A stretch of DNA of 64,000 nt from an uncultured Cetobacterium sp. GTDB lineage: Bacteria > Fusobacteriota > Fusobacteriia > Fusobacteriales > Fusobacteriaceae. The stretch is from assembly GCF_945952365.1 (NCBI RefSeq), contig NZ_CAMFHX010000010.1, positions 22,810 through 86,809 of the forward strand, given 5' to 3'. The notes beneath the pieces were generated by a model that ran no database searches, was not told the origin of the DNA, and saw only the letters and a program-made list of their open reading frames with translations. This document shows positions 26,159 through 35,030 of this stretch, piece after piece (position 1 is the first letter of the stretch; each line of letters opens with the position of its first letter). The position numbers and the translations under genes are program-made.

Positions 26159-27805
26159 TTAATTCTCCATATATGCTTTTTTGAAGAAATATCCACCTAA
26201 CGGTGATTTAATCCAACCTTTTGCTTTTGGATTAGCTACAACCACACTTGTATAGTAATAAAGTGGGATGACAGGCATATCACTCATCAAAATATCTTCT
26301 GCTTTATGAAGCAGTGCTGTTCTTTTAGCTGGGTCACTCTCTCTTTGAGCTTCTTTTACATAGTTATCATACTCTGCATTAGAATATCCAGCAGCATTGT
26401 TTCCTCCACCTGTTAACCACATATCTAAGAAGTTCATTGGATCATTATAATCAGCTATCCACCCATGTCTAGCTATCTCATAATTTAAACTATTTCTAGT
26501 TGTTTGAAATACTGCCCACTCTTCATTTTTTAATTCAATATTAACACCTAAATTTTTCTTCCACATATCTTGAACAGCTTGAGCTACCATAGCATGTCCA
26601 TCTCCTGTGTTGAATGTAAATGTCAATTTAGGAATTGACTCTGGTGTTGTGTATCCTGCTTCAGCTAATAATTTTTGAGCTAACTCTACATCTCCCTCTG
26701 CTGGAAGATAAGAACTATTCGCTGTAAAATCTTTTCCATCTGTTGCTACTATTCCTGCTGGTACGAAACTTTTAGCTGGAAGCTGACCAGCTTTTGTCAC
26801 TTGCTCTACAAGTAACTTTTTGTTTATCGATAAAGCTAATGCTTTTCTAACTCTTGAATCACCTAAAAACTTAACAATCTCTGGATTACTATTATTTCCA
26901 GATACATTTACAACATAGAAATATGTCCCTAAATATGGATATATTTTCCCCTCTCCACTTGATAAAAGAGATGGAATTTCACTTGATGGAGGTGAGTCTA
27001 TAATATCTACCTCTCCAGATTTAAAAGCGTTCAAGTATGTTTTATCATCTACAATCATATCAAATCTTAATTCATCCAACTTCACTTCTGATTTTCCCCA
27101 ATAGTTCTCGTTTGGCACTAAAAGTATACTCTCTTTTGGACTCCAAGTTTTAATTTTAAATGGTCCATTTCCAATATATGTTTTAGCATCTATTGCCCAA
27201 GATGAATTTCCTTTTACAACATCCTCTCTAAGTGGAAAATACGCTGGGAAAGATGTCAATGCTAAAAAATATGGTGTCGAATTTTCTAAAGTTACTTCAA
27301 GAGTTCTATCATCTAAAGCTTTTACTCCTAAATCTACCTCTCCAACTTCTCCGTTATAGAATCTCTCACCGTTCTTTATATAAAATAGTTGGTACGCATA
27401 CTCCATTGCTGTATCTGCTGTTAATCCTCTTTTCCAAGAATATACAAAATCATGAGCTGTTACTGGTTTTCCATCAGACCACTTAGCTCCCTCTCTAATT
27501 TTAAATTTATAAACTAGACCATCTGTTGATACTTCTACTGATTCTGCTGCAGCTGGAACTGATTTCCCTCCTTCTCCCTCTGCAAAAAGTCCTTCAAAAA
27601 CATTTGAAGCAACTATTGAACCATCAACTGCTGTATTTAGCTGTGGATCTATTGTTCTTGGGTCTGTCCCTAAATTATATGATATTGTATTTTTTTTAGG
27701 TGTAGAACTTGTTGCTACCTTTTCTTCACTTTTACCTCCACATGCTGCTAAAAATAAAACCATTGATGCTAATGCTAAACTTTTTCCATTTAATCTCCCT
27801 AACAT
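26159..27805 (-). CDS. oppA: Oligopeptide-binding lipoprotein OppA type
   Basis: 548-residue SBP family 5 protein. Lipoprotein signal with lipobox LAAC (Cys22), then a Ser/Thr/Lys linker and the OppA core: NLGTDPRTIDPQLNTAVDGS, KIREGAKWSDGKPVTAHDFVYSWKRGL, NGPFKIKTWSPKESILLVPNENYWG, and a C-terminal RHGWIADYNDPMNFLDMW block typical of true OppA/MppA. Binds oligopeptides outside the inner membrane and passes them to OppBC. Unusually it is the last gene of the oppB-C-D-F-A operon, 33 bp after oppF. RBS AAAGGAGGAG. Confidence 0.93.
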   Translation of the reverse strand: MLGRLNGKSLALASMVLFLAACGGKSEEKVATSSTPKKNTISYNLGTDPRTIDPQLNTAVDGSIVASNVFEGLFAEGEGGKSVPAAAESVEVSTDGLVYKFKIREGAKWSDGKPVTAHDFVYSWKRGLTADTAMEYAYQLFYIKNGERFYNGEVGEVDLGVKALDDRTLEVTLENSTPYFLALTSFPAYFPLREDVVKGNSSWAIDAKTYIGNGPFKIKTWSPKESILLVPNENYWGKSEVKLDELRFDMIVDDKTYLNAFKSGEVDIIDSPPSSEIPSLLSSGEGKIYPYLGTYFYVVNVSGNNSNPEIVKFLGDSRVRKALALSINKKLLVEQVTKAGQLPAKSFVPAGIVATDGKDFTANSSYLPAEGDVELAQKLLAEAGYTTPESIPKLTFTFNTGDGHAMVAQAVQDMWKKNLGVNIELKNEEWAVFQTTRNSLNYEIARHGWIADYNDPMNFLDMWLTGGGNNAAGYSNAEYDNYVKEAQRESDPAKRTALLHKAEDILMSDMPVIPLYYYTSVVVANPKAKGWIKSPLGGYFFKKAYMEN

Positions 27806-27838
27806 AAACTCCTCCTTTTAAAATTAGTATATGATGAA

Positions 27839-28819
27839 TTAAACTTTATTATATAGATGACACGCAACCTTATGATTCTCTTTTACTTCTCTCAACTCTG
27901 GCTCTACTATTTGACACTTTTCAAAAGCCTTTGGACAACGACTTTTAAATCTACATCCTCCACTTGGATTAATTGGAGTTGGTATATCTCCTTCTAAAAT
28001 TATTCTCTCTTTTTTTAACGATATATCTGGATCAGGTATTGGAATTGCCGAAAGCAGTGCTTCGGTATAGGGATGTAATGGTGTTTCATAAACTGTATCA
28101 CTTTCTGCAAGTTCAACTAACTTCCCTAGATACATTATTCCTACTCTATCTGAAATATGTTTTACCATCGATAAATCGTGAGCTATAAACAGATACGTCA
28201 GTCCTAGCTTTTCCTGTAACTCCTCTAAAGTATTTATAATTTGAGCTTGAATAGATACATCTAACGCTGATATTGGCTCATCACAGACAATGAACTCTGG
28301 ATTACATGCCAATGCTCTTGCTATTCCAACTCTTTGTCTTTGTCCTCCTGAAAACTCATGAGGATATCTGCTCATATGTGTATTATTTAAACCAACTAAC
28401 TCTAAAATTTCTAAAACCTTTTTATCTCTTTCATTCTTATCATAAAGGTTATGAATCTCCATAGGTTCTTTAATAATATCTCCTATAGTTTGTCTCGGAT
28501 TCAGTGAAGCATATGGGTCTTGAAATATCATTTGAATTTTTCTTCTAAAACTTTTCATCTCTTGGAAATTTAAATTTGTTAAATTTTTACCATCATAAAT
28601 TATATCTCCAGATGTTGGTTCATAAAGTTTAACAATCGTTCTTCCTAAACTTGTCTTTCCACATCCTGATTCTCCAACTAAACCTAACGTTTCCCCTTTT
28701 CTAATTTCTAAAGATATTCCATCTACAGCTTTTAAAATTTTTCTCTTTTTTTCAAAGATACTATTTTTTATATTAAAATGTTTTCTTAAATCTTTTATCT
28801 CTAATAAATTTTCAGCCAT
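27839..28819 (-). CDS. oppF: Oligopeptide ABC transporter ATPase OppF
   Basis: 326 residues. Walker A GESGCGKTSLGR (about 44-55; the Cys variant is usual in OppF), Q-loop MIFQDPYASLNPR, signature EFSGGQRQRVGIARAL, Walker B FIVCDEPISALDVS, switch His in FIAHDLSMV. The C-terminal ext includes GCRFKSRCPKAFEKCQIVEPEL, the Cys-rich oligopeptide transporter tail (oligo_HPY), which in relatives binds an Fe-S cluster. Encoded 12 bp after oppD; energises the importer with it. Confidence 0.94.
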   Translation of the reverse strand: MAENLLEIKDLRKHFNIKNSIFEKKRKILKAVDGISLEIRKGETLGLVGESGCGKTSLGRTIVKLYEPTSGDIIYDGKNLTNLNFQEMKSFRRKIQMIFQDPYASLNPRQTIGDIIKEPMEIHNLYDKNERDKKVLEILELVGLNNTHMSRYPHEFSGGQRQRVGIARALACNPEFIVCDEPISALDVSIQAQIINTLEELQEKLGLTYLFIAHDLSMVKHISDRVGIMYLGKLVELAESDTVYETPLHPYTEALLSAIPIPDPDISLKKERIILEGDIPTPINPSGGCRFKSRCPKAFEKCQIVEPELREVKENHKVACHLYNKV

Positions 28820-28831
28820 AACTTCCCCCTA

Positions 28832-29824
28832 TTAATTTATTCCAACTTTAGGTGCATCTTTATGATTTAACCAACAAGCGGATTTATGATTTTCATCTAT
28901 CTCAAAAAATGGTGGCATACTGTCCTTACACACCTTCATTGAGTATTCACATCTTTGATAAAAAGGACACCCTTTTGGAGGATTTAACAAATCTGGAGGA
29001 GTTCCCATTATTGGCTTTAGCTTTTCTTTACCTACTCTTTCTGGATTAGGTACACTTTTCAAAAGTCCTAGCGTATAAGGATGTTTTGTATTATAAAATA
29101 TATCTCTTGTTCTTCCTTGCTCAACAATAACTCCACCATACATAACATTTATCCGATCACACATCTCAGCCACTACTCCTAAATCGTGTGTTATAAGAAT
29201 AATTGATGTATCACTAGTTTTTTTTATCTTTCTCATTAAATCTAAAATTTGAGCTTGAATAGTTACATCTAAGGCTGTTGTTGGTTCATCTGCTATAAGT
29301 AGCTCAGGATTTGTAGCTAGTGCCATCGCTATCATAACTCTTTGTCGCATCCCTCCAGAAAACTCATGTGGATATTGCTTCATTCTAGTCCTTCCCATAG
29401 GAATCCCAACATCTTCCAAAAGTTGTACTCCTTTTTCAAAGGCATCTTTTTTACTCATACCTTTATGTACAACAAGAGTTTCTGTTATCTGCTTCCCTAT
29501 CGGAATCAAAAGATTTAAAGATGTCATTGGGTCTTGAAATATCATTGAAATTTTATCTCCTCTTATAGAGTTCATCTGCTTCTCTGTAAGCTGATCTATT
29601 CTAACTCCATCAAAAATTATTTCTCCCTCTTTTATTTTTCCATTTTCTTCTAAAAGCTTCATTATACTCATCATTGTAATACTTTTTCCACTTCCAGATT
29701 CACCCACAACTCCTAAAACTTCACCTTTTAATAAATCAAACGTAACTCCTCTCACAGCTTGAACCTCTCCATGATGAGTATTAAAAGATGTTTTCAAATT
29801 TTTAACTTCTAATAGCTTCTTCAT
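28832..29824 (-). CDS. oppD: Oligopeptide ABC transporter ATPase OppD
   Basis: 330 residues. Walker A GESGSGKSITMM, Q-loop MIFQDPMTSLNLLIPIG, signature HEFSGGMRQRVMIAMAL, Walker B LLIADEPTTALDV, LITHDLGVVAEMCDR, and the Cys-containing tail GCPFYQRCEYSMKVCKDSMPP. Partner of OppF; four bases separate it from oppC. Well conserved, nothing unusual. Confidence 0.94.
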   Translation of the reverse strand: MKKLLEVKNLKTSFNTHHGEVQAVRGVTFDLLKGEVLGVVGESGSGKSITMMSIMKLLEENGKIKEGEIIFDGVRIDQLTEKQMNSIRGDKISMIFQDPMTSLNLLIPIGKQITETLVVHKGMSKKDAFEKGVQLLEDVGIPMGRTRMKQYPHEFSGGMRQRVMIAMALATNPELLIADEPTTALDVTIQAQILDLMRKIKKTSDTSIILITHDLGVVAEMCDRINVMYGGVIVEQGRTRDIFYNTKHPYTLGLLKSVPNPERVGKEKLKPIMGTPPDLLNPPKGCPFYQRCEYSMKVCKDSMPPFFEIDENHKSACWLNHKDAPKVGIN

Positions 29825-29827
29825 AAC

Positions 29828-30742
29828 CTACCCCCTAACCTTTGGATCTAAAGCGTCTCTTAATCCATCACCTAAAAGATTAAAAGCTAATATCGTAAAA
29901 CATATTGCCAAAGTTGGAAATATAAGTTGATATGGATAAAGTCTAAATCCTCCAAGTGCATCATTTGCTAAAGTTCCCCAAGATGCTGCTGGTGGGGTTA
30001 TTCCTAGCCCAATAAAACTTAAAAATGCTTCTGTAAATATAGCTGATGGAATTTGTAATGTCAATGTAACTATTATTGAACTCATACTATTTGGTAAAAG
30101 GTGTTTAAAAAGTATTCTTCTATTTGAAGCCCCTAAAGTTCTAGCAGCCAAAATATACTCTTGTTGTTTTAGTTGTAAAATTTCCCCTCTAACAATTCTT
30201 GCCATCCCAATCCAATAAGAAAGTGCTAAAGCTAAAACAATATTTAAAAAACCACCTTTTTCAAAAGTAACCATAATTAAAATTACATATATCGTCATAG
30301 GAACAGAGTATATAATATCAACTATTCTCATCATAATCATATCAACTCGACCACCAAAATACCCTGAAACTCCTCCATATAAAATCCCTATTATAAGATT
30401 TAGAAAAGAAGCTATGAACGCAATGGCTAAAGAATATCTTGCTCCAAACATAACTCTTACAAATATATCCCTTCCTAATTGATCTGTTCCAAACAGATGA
30501 GTAGCACTTGGAAATTGATTAGTTTTTCCTAAATCTGTTTCAAAAATACTATAGCTTGAAAACATAGGAACAACAATTGCAGATGTCGTTATTAAAATAA
30601 TAAAAATCAACCCAGCTATTGATAGTTTATTTCCTTTCAGTTTTCTCCAAGCATCTTCTGCAAATGTAAAACTTTTTCTATTTATCTCATCTTTTACTTT
30701 TTCATTTTCTGAAACAAAAGTAAAGTCTAAATTATTACTCAT
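29828..30742 (-). CDS. oppC: Oligopeptide ABC transporter permease OppC
   Basis: 304 residues from ATG 30742, which follows GGGGGGAG by a few bases; an upstream in-frame start would overlap oppB and lacks an RBS. Cytoplasmic N-terminal extension of about 40 residues (OppC_N), then six membrane segments. Signature HLFGTDQLGRDIFVRVMFGARYSL and EAA loop TEAFLSFIGLGITPPAASWG. Forms the channel with OppB. Confidence 0.93.
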   Translation of the reverse strand: MSNNLDFTFVSENEKVKDEINRKSFTFAEDAWRKLKGNKLSIAGLIFIILITTSAIVVPMFSSYSIFETDLGKTNQFPSATHLFGTDQLGRDIFVRVMFGARYSLAIAFIASFLNLIIGILYGGVSGYFGGRVDMIMMRIVDIIYSVPMTIYVILIMVTFEKGGFLNIVLALALSYWIGMARIVRGEILQLKQQEYILAARTLGASNRRILFKHLLPNSMSSIIVTLTLQIPSAIFTEAFLSFIGLGITPPAASWGTLANDALGGFRLYPYQLIFPTLAICFTILAFNLLGDGLRDALDPKVRG

Positions 30743-30752
30743 AAACTCCCCC

Positions 30753-31673
30753 CTATTTATCAAGTTTAATTCTCGGATCTATAACAACATAAAGTAAATC
30801 TACAATCAAATTACAAACCATTAAGAAAGCACTATAAAATATAGTTACTCCCAAAATTACTGTATAATCTCTATTTGTAATTGTTGTTACAAATTCACTA
30901 CCTAATCCTGGAATAGCAAATATTTTCTCTATTACAAAACTTCCTGTTAAGATTCCAGCTACTAATGGACCTAAGTATGTCACAATAGGAATCAGTGTAT
31001 TTCTAAGCGCATGCTTGATTATAATCCTTGTTTTACTTAAGCCTTTGGCTCTAGCTGTTCTTATGTAATCTGATTTCATAACTTCAACTAATTTCGAACG
31101 TGTCAATCTAGCTATAAATGCAATTGAGTATCCAGAAAGAGCAACACTAGGAAGAATATATGAATCCCACGTTTTCAATCCTACAATCGGTACCATTTTT
31201 AATTTCACTCCAAAAATATACATTAGAAAAACTCCTACAACAAAACTTGGAATAGTAACTCCTAAGGTTGAAAGCAACATGCAAATAGAATCAGGCCATC
31301 TATTAAAATTCAATGCTGCTAAAATTCCTAATGCAATTCCTATTGTTAAAGAGATTAACACTGCAACTAATCCTAATTTTGCAGATGTCGGAAATGAGTA
31401 TCCAATAATCCAGTTCACGCTTCTTCCCTCTCTTTTCATACTCGGTCCTAAATCACATTTGCTTAAGTCTTTTACATATGATATGTATTGCTGACTTAAA
31501 GGTTTATTCAAACCAAACTTTTCTTCTAACTTAATTTTGATTTTTGGTGGAATATTTTTCTCACCATCGAAAGGTCCTCCAGGCATTAGTCTCATTAAAA
31601 AAAATGTCAATGTGATAACTAAAAAAAGTGTACAAATTGTTGTTAAAATTCTTTTAAAAAAATATACTAACAT
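30753..31673 (-). CDS. oppB: Oligopeptide ABC transporter permease OppB
   Basis: 306 residues, six membrane segments. Opens FFKRILTTICTLFLVITLTFFLMRLMPGGPF, the OppB hallmark with the PGGPF turn; EEKFGLNKPLSQQY and EKIFAIPGLGSEFVTTITNRDY (EAA loop) follow. First gene of the opp operon, with GGGGG six bases before the ATG and a good sigma-70 promoter at 31703-31731. Confidence 0.94.
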   Translation of the reverse strand: MLVYFFKRILTTICTLFLVITLTFFLMRLMPGGPFDGEKNIPPKIKIKLEEKFGLNKPLSQQYISYVKDLSKCDLGPSMKREGRSVNWIIGYSFPTSAKLGLVAVLISLTIGIALGILAALNFNRWPDSICMLLSTLGVTIPSFVVGVFLMYIFGVKLKMVPIVGLKTWDSYILPSVALSGYSIAFIARLTRSKLVEVMKSDYIRTARAKGLSKTRIIIKHALRNTLIPIVTYLGPLVAGILTGSFVIEKIFAIPGLGSEFVTTITNRDYTVILGVTIFYSAFLMVCNLIVDLLYVVIDPRIKLDK

Positions 31674-31702
31674 CTTTTTCCCCCTAGTAAAAATTTTTAA
31701 AA

Positions 31703-31731
31703 ATTATAACCCTTTATTTTATTTTTTGCAA
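31703..31731 (-). promoter_or_regulatory. Promoter of the opp operon
   Basis: On the - strand TTGCAA (31731-31726), 17 bp, TATAAT (31708-31703), 30 bp before the oppB start. Confidence 0.65.
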
Positions 31732-31799
31732 ATATTTTTTTATTTTTATTTTATTTGAAATTAATTTTGTGTTTTTTGCGGATTTATGATAAAAAAAAT

Positions 31800-31850
31800 A
31801 CACCTAAAATATTAATTCACATGAACTAACACTTTAGATGCTCTTTTATT
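31800..31850 (-). terminator. Terminator of the PfoR-like gene
   Basis: Long, imperfect hairpin on the - strand: CATCTAAAGTGTTAGTTCA pairs with TGAATTAATATTTTAGGTG through several G-U pairs, followed by an eight-T run. Confidence 0.7.
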
Positions 31851-32879
31851 TTATATTTTTATTTTTAAATCTCCATTTTTTATATATCCCTTTTTTCTCA
31901 TAAAAATTGAAATTAAATATGTTAACACTGCTGGAAGAATTATATATAAAATTACTATCAATAAAATCATTTCACTTCCACCTCTACCTATTTTTGACAT
32001 TGCTACATAACTTTCAAAAATCCCAACTAAACCACTTGTTCCCATTCCAGCTCCTGCAAAAGTGTTTTCCATTTTAAAAACTACAGTTACTAGTGGGCTT
32101 AAAATTATAGAACCTAAAATTGACGGAATCCATATTTTCCAATTTTTTACTATATTTGAAAACTGTAACATTGAAGTTCCAAGTCCTTGAGCTACTAAGC
32201 CTCCCCACCCATTCTCTTTAAATCCTATAACTGCAAAACCAACCATCTGTGTACAGCACCCTAAGGTTGCAGCTCCTGCTGCCAACCCTTCTAATTTTAA
32301 CATCATAGCAATAGCTGCACTACTTATTGGTAGCGTCAATGCCATTCCCATAAATACAGATATTAAAATCCCCATAAATAGTGGTTGTAACTCTGTGGTT
32401 TGCATTATAACAAATCCTAAAGCTGTCATTACTTTATCTAAAACTGGACCCAAATATACTCCGATTAAACTACCTGACATCATAGTTAACACTGGTGTTA
32501 AAATAATATCAACTTTTGTTTCTTTTGATATTAACTTTCCTAACTCAGCTCCAACTAAAGCGGCAGCATAAGCACCAACTGGTCCTCCTAAAGAATATCC
32601 AATTGCTCCGGTGAAAGTTGATGAAAACAAAACTAAAGGTGGAGCTTTTAATGCATATGCAATCGCTACTCCAATAGCTGGTCCCGCCATATTTCTAGCT
32701 GTAGGCCAAACAACCTCTGATAAAAAGGAAATTCCAACTCTCTCTCCAATCATATTTAATATTGATCCCGTAATCAGTGTTGAAAACATTCCAAGTGCCA
32801 TTGCACCTAAAGCATCCACGAAATATCTTTTTCCAGATAATTTAACATCTTTTCTTTTTAAAAATTCCCCTAAAACCAT
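31851..32879 (-). CDS. PTS EIIC-like membrane protein (PTS_EIIC_2 / PfoR type)
   Basis: 342 residues from ATG 32879 (AAAGGGAG upstream; an earlier in-frame start lacks one). Glycine-rich polytopic membrane protein with about eight hydrophobic segments: GMFSTLITGSILNMIG, AGPAIGVAIAYAL, STFTGAIGYSLGGPVGAYAAALVGAELG, MALTLPISSAAIAMML, GSIILSPLVTVVFKM. This matches the PTS_EIIC_2 family that includes Clostridium PfoR, an orphan IIC with no IIA/IIB domains. Actual transport substrate unknown. Monocistronic, divergent from an exported FMN-binding-like protein. Confidence 0.8.
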   Translation of the reverse strand: MVLGEFLKRKDVKLSGKRYFVDALGAMALGMFSTLITGSILNMIGERVGISFLSEVVWPTARNMAGPAIGVAIAYALKAPPLVLFSSTFTGAIGYSLGGPVGAYAAALVGAELGKLISKETKVDIILTPVLTMMSGSLIGVYLGPVLDKVMTALGFVIMQTTELQPLFMGILISVFMGMALTLPISSAAIAMMLKLEGLAAGAATLGCCTQMVGFAVIGFKENGWGGLVAQGLGTSMLQFSNIVKNWKIWIPSILGSIILSPLVTVVFKMENTFAGAGMGTSGLVGIFESYVAMSKIGRGGSEMILLIVILYIILPAVLTYLISIFMRKKGYIKNGDLKIKI

Positions 32880-33014
32880 TTTACAACTCCCTTTTAAGAT
32901 AATTTTGTTCAAAATACTGTATTATTATATCATATTTTCACCACTTAGAATATTGACTTGAAAGTTAAAATAAAGGTATACTATATTATAGTAACAATTT
33001 TTTGGAGGGAACAC

Positions 33015-33887
33015 GTGAAAAAAATTTTTTTAATCGGTGCATTTATATTATCTTCAGCTTTATCGATAGCTGAAAATAAAATACCAACTTGGTCAGTACA
33101 ACCAAAACAAGGTATTGTAAAAGGAGATTACTACAAAGTTGAGGAGAGATTCCGTCAAGGTCATCTTGGAACTCTTGAAGTAGTAAAAAATAATGGAAAA
33201 TTAGTTCATGTTGAGTTCAACGAGTTAACAAGACCTAATTACTACAATCGTTTTTATCAAAATGTTTCAAAGAGATTATCACCATACAATTTCTCAATGG
33301 CAGAAAAAGCTGGTGTTTCTTGGATAGAAGGAGTTTTAGTTGCTGAAAATCAAATGCTTTCAGAACAAAGATTAACTGGAACTTTTGATACTGTTGCTGG
33401 AGCATCAAACAGTATACAGCAATCTATGGTTCCACTAGCAGAGAAGTTAAATACTTCTATGAATAAAAAATCAAATTCAAAATACTATAGTATTTCTGAA
33501 AAATTTGAAAATGGATTAACTGGATTCTTAAAAGTTATTATTGAAAATGGAAAAATTGTAGAGTGTAGATATGATGAAATCTTTGCTGATTCTAAAGAGG
33601 AAATAAAGGATAAAACTTCAAAAGAGTTCTACAGACAATCTAAATACTGGAGTATCATGTATGATGAACCTTCTCGTATTGGATTTAATGTTCAAATGGA
33701 TGCTTTAAACGATAAAGTTATAAAAACTCAAAATCTTTTAGATTTAACTGATTTACCTGCAACTGAAAGAAGTGGAAATTATAAAACAAGTGGTTTCACA
33801 AGAAGAAATACCGCTTGGGATAACTACTTAAAACTTGCTGAAACTTTAAAAACTGAACTAGATAAAGATAAAGTTTTTAAAAAATAA
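33015..33887 (+). CDS. Exported FMN-binding-domain-like protein (two repeats)
   Basis: 290 residues starting at GTG 33015, placed by GGAGGGAACAC just upstream and by the signal peptide VKKIFLIGAFILSSALSIA that follows. The mature protein has two similar halves: GDYYKVEERFRQGHLGTLEVVKNNGKLVHVEF (about 35-66) and SKYYSISEKFENGLTGFLKVIIENGKIVECRY (about 158-190). Both follow the pattern of FMN-bind domains as in Listeria PplA. The first half ends with FDTVAGASNSIQ, which resembles the ApbE flavinylation motif (SGAT-like); the second half has no clear copy. Covalent flavin is therefore plausible at one site only. Not certain; no apbE in the window. Confidence 0.65.
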   Translation: MKKIFLIGAFILSSALSIAENKIPTWSVQPKQGIVKGDYYKVEERFRQGHLGTLEVVKNNGKLVHVEFNELTRPNYYNRFYQNVSKRLSPYNFSMAEKAGVSWIEGVLVAENQMLSEQRLTGTFDTVAGASNSIQQSMVPLAEKLNTSMNKKSNSKYYSISEKFENGLTGFLKVIIENGKIVECRYDEIFADSKEEIKDKTSKEFYRQSKYWSIMYDEPSRIGFNVQMDALNDKVIKTQNLLDLTDLPATERSGNYKTSGFTRRNTAWDNYLKLAETLKTELDKDKVFKK

Positions 33888-33899
33888 AATATTAAATTT

Positions 33900-33929
33900 A
33901 AGGCTGCAAAATATTCTTGCAGCCTTTTA
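33900..33929. terminator. Bidirectional intrinsic terminator
   Basis: AAGGCTGCAA (33900-33909) with TTGCAGCCTT (33917-33926), T-rich on both strands. Confidence 0.85.
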
Positions 33930-33934
33930 TTTTT

Positions 33935-34963
33935 CTATAAATATGCTATTAGAAGTTTTATTGTTTCAACTACTCCATCTATATGAGTTCTTTCATAGTG
34001 ATGTGTCGCATCTACATTTGGTCCAATACAAGCATATCTTAAATCTGCACCTTGAAGAATTGAAGCTGTGGCATCTGAGCCATATCTATTATATACTCCA
34101 ACTGTGTACGCTATTTCATGCTCATCTGCGGCTGCTTGTATTTTTTTTCTTATTCCAAAATCATAAACAGTTTTATTATCTCTTGCTGCAATACTTACTT
34201 TTTTCTCGTCACCATCTGCATCTTCAGCTACAAGTCCTATATCTAAAGCTACAAACTCATCTGCATCTTTAGGAATTTCTGAAACTCCGTGACCTACCTC
34301 TTCAAAATTTGAAAAGTAAAGATATAGATTATTTTTAGGTTTTTTCTTATTATCTTTTAAATATTTCAAATATGTTAAAACTTGTGCTACACAAAGCTTA
34401 TCATCCAAATATCTTGATTTTATATATCCTGACTCTGTAATTTTTGTATTTGTTTCGTAGCTCACAAAGTCTCCTTGGCAAATCCCAAGTGCTCTTGTAT
34501 CTGCTTCACTGTAAACCTCGTAGTCTAATCTAACTTCCATAGTTTCAGCTGTTCTTGGCATCTCTCTTGGAATATCCCCATAAACATGAACTGATGCTTT
34601 AACTGGAAGCAGTGTTCCCTCATACTCTCTTCCATCTAAAGTATGAATAGTTACATTTTCGCCCTCAACCGATCCCCAAGCATATCCACCAATATTTAAT
34701 AGTTCTAATCGACCATTCTTTTTTACTTTTTTTACTATCGCTCCAAGGGTATCCACATGAGCTGATAATAACCTTGTGTAAGATGTATCTTCCCCTTCAA
34801 GCTTTACAATCAAACAACCTTTTCTACTATATTTATAACCAAATCCTAAAAAATCTAACTCCTTAGCTATTCTATCCATCACTTTTTCTGTATATCCAGC
34901 TGGACTTGGGATATTCAAAATCTCTTTTGTAAATTCTAACGTATAATTTAAATCTAACTTCAT
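33935..34963 (-). CDS. M42-family metallo-aminopeptidase
   Basis: 342 residues. Cytoplasmic cobalt/zinc aminopeptidase family (FrvX, PepA glutamyl, TET). Metal ligands: AHVDTLG (H, D), YLDDKLCVA (bridging D), NFEEVGHG (catalytic and ligand Glu), ALDIG (D) and THHYERTHIDGV (H). Sits 67 bp after a peptide-binding lipoprotein gene that is interrupted by a stop codon, suggesting the pair once formed a peptide uptake and hydrolysis unit. A second M42/binding-protein pair lies at 46803-49380 in the same order. RBS GGGAGGAGAC. Confidence 0.92.
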   Translation of the reverse strand: MKLDLNYTLEFTKEILNIPSPAGYTEKVMDRIAKELDFLGFGYKYSRKGCLIVKLEGEDTSYTRLLSAHVDTLGAIVKKVKKNGRLELLNIGGYAWGSVEGENVTIHTLDGREYEGTLLPVKASVHVYGDIPREMPRTAETMEVRLDYEVYSEADTRALGICQGDFVSYETNTKITESGYIKSRYLDDKLCVAQVLTYLKYLKDNKKKPKNNLYLYFSNFEEVGHGVSEIPKDADEFVALDIGLVAEDADGDEKKVSIAARDNKTVYDFGIRKKIQAAADEHEIAYTVGVYNRYGSDATASILQGADLRYACIGPNVDATHHYERTHIDGVVETIKLLIAYL

Positions 34964-35030
34964 AGTCTCCTCCCGCTATTTAAATTGTTAATTATCATAC
35001 TCTTCTCAAACATATTTGTCAAGCCTTATA

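Noticed and set aside
31800..31850. Possible small gene between opp and the PfoR-like gene
   Set aside because: The sequence folds into a terminator with G-U pairs and contains no start plus RBS.
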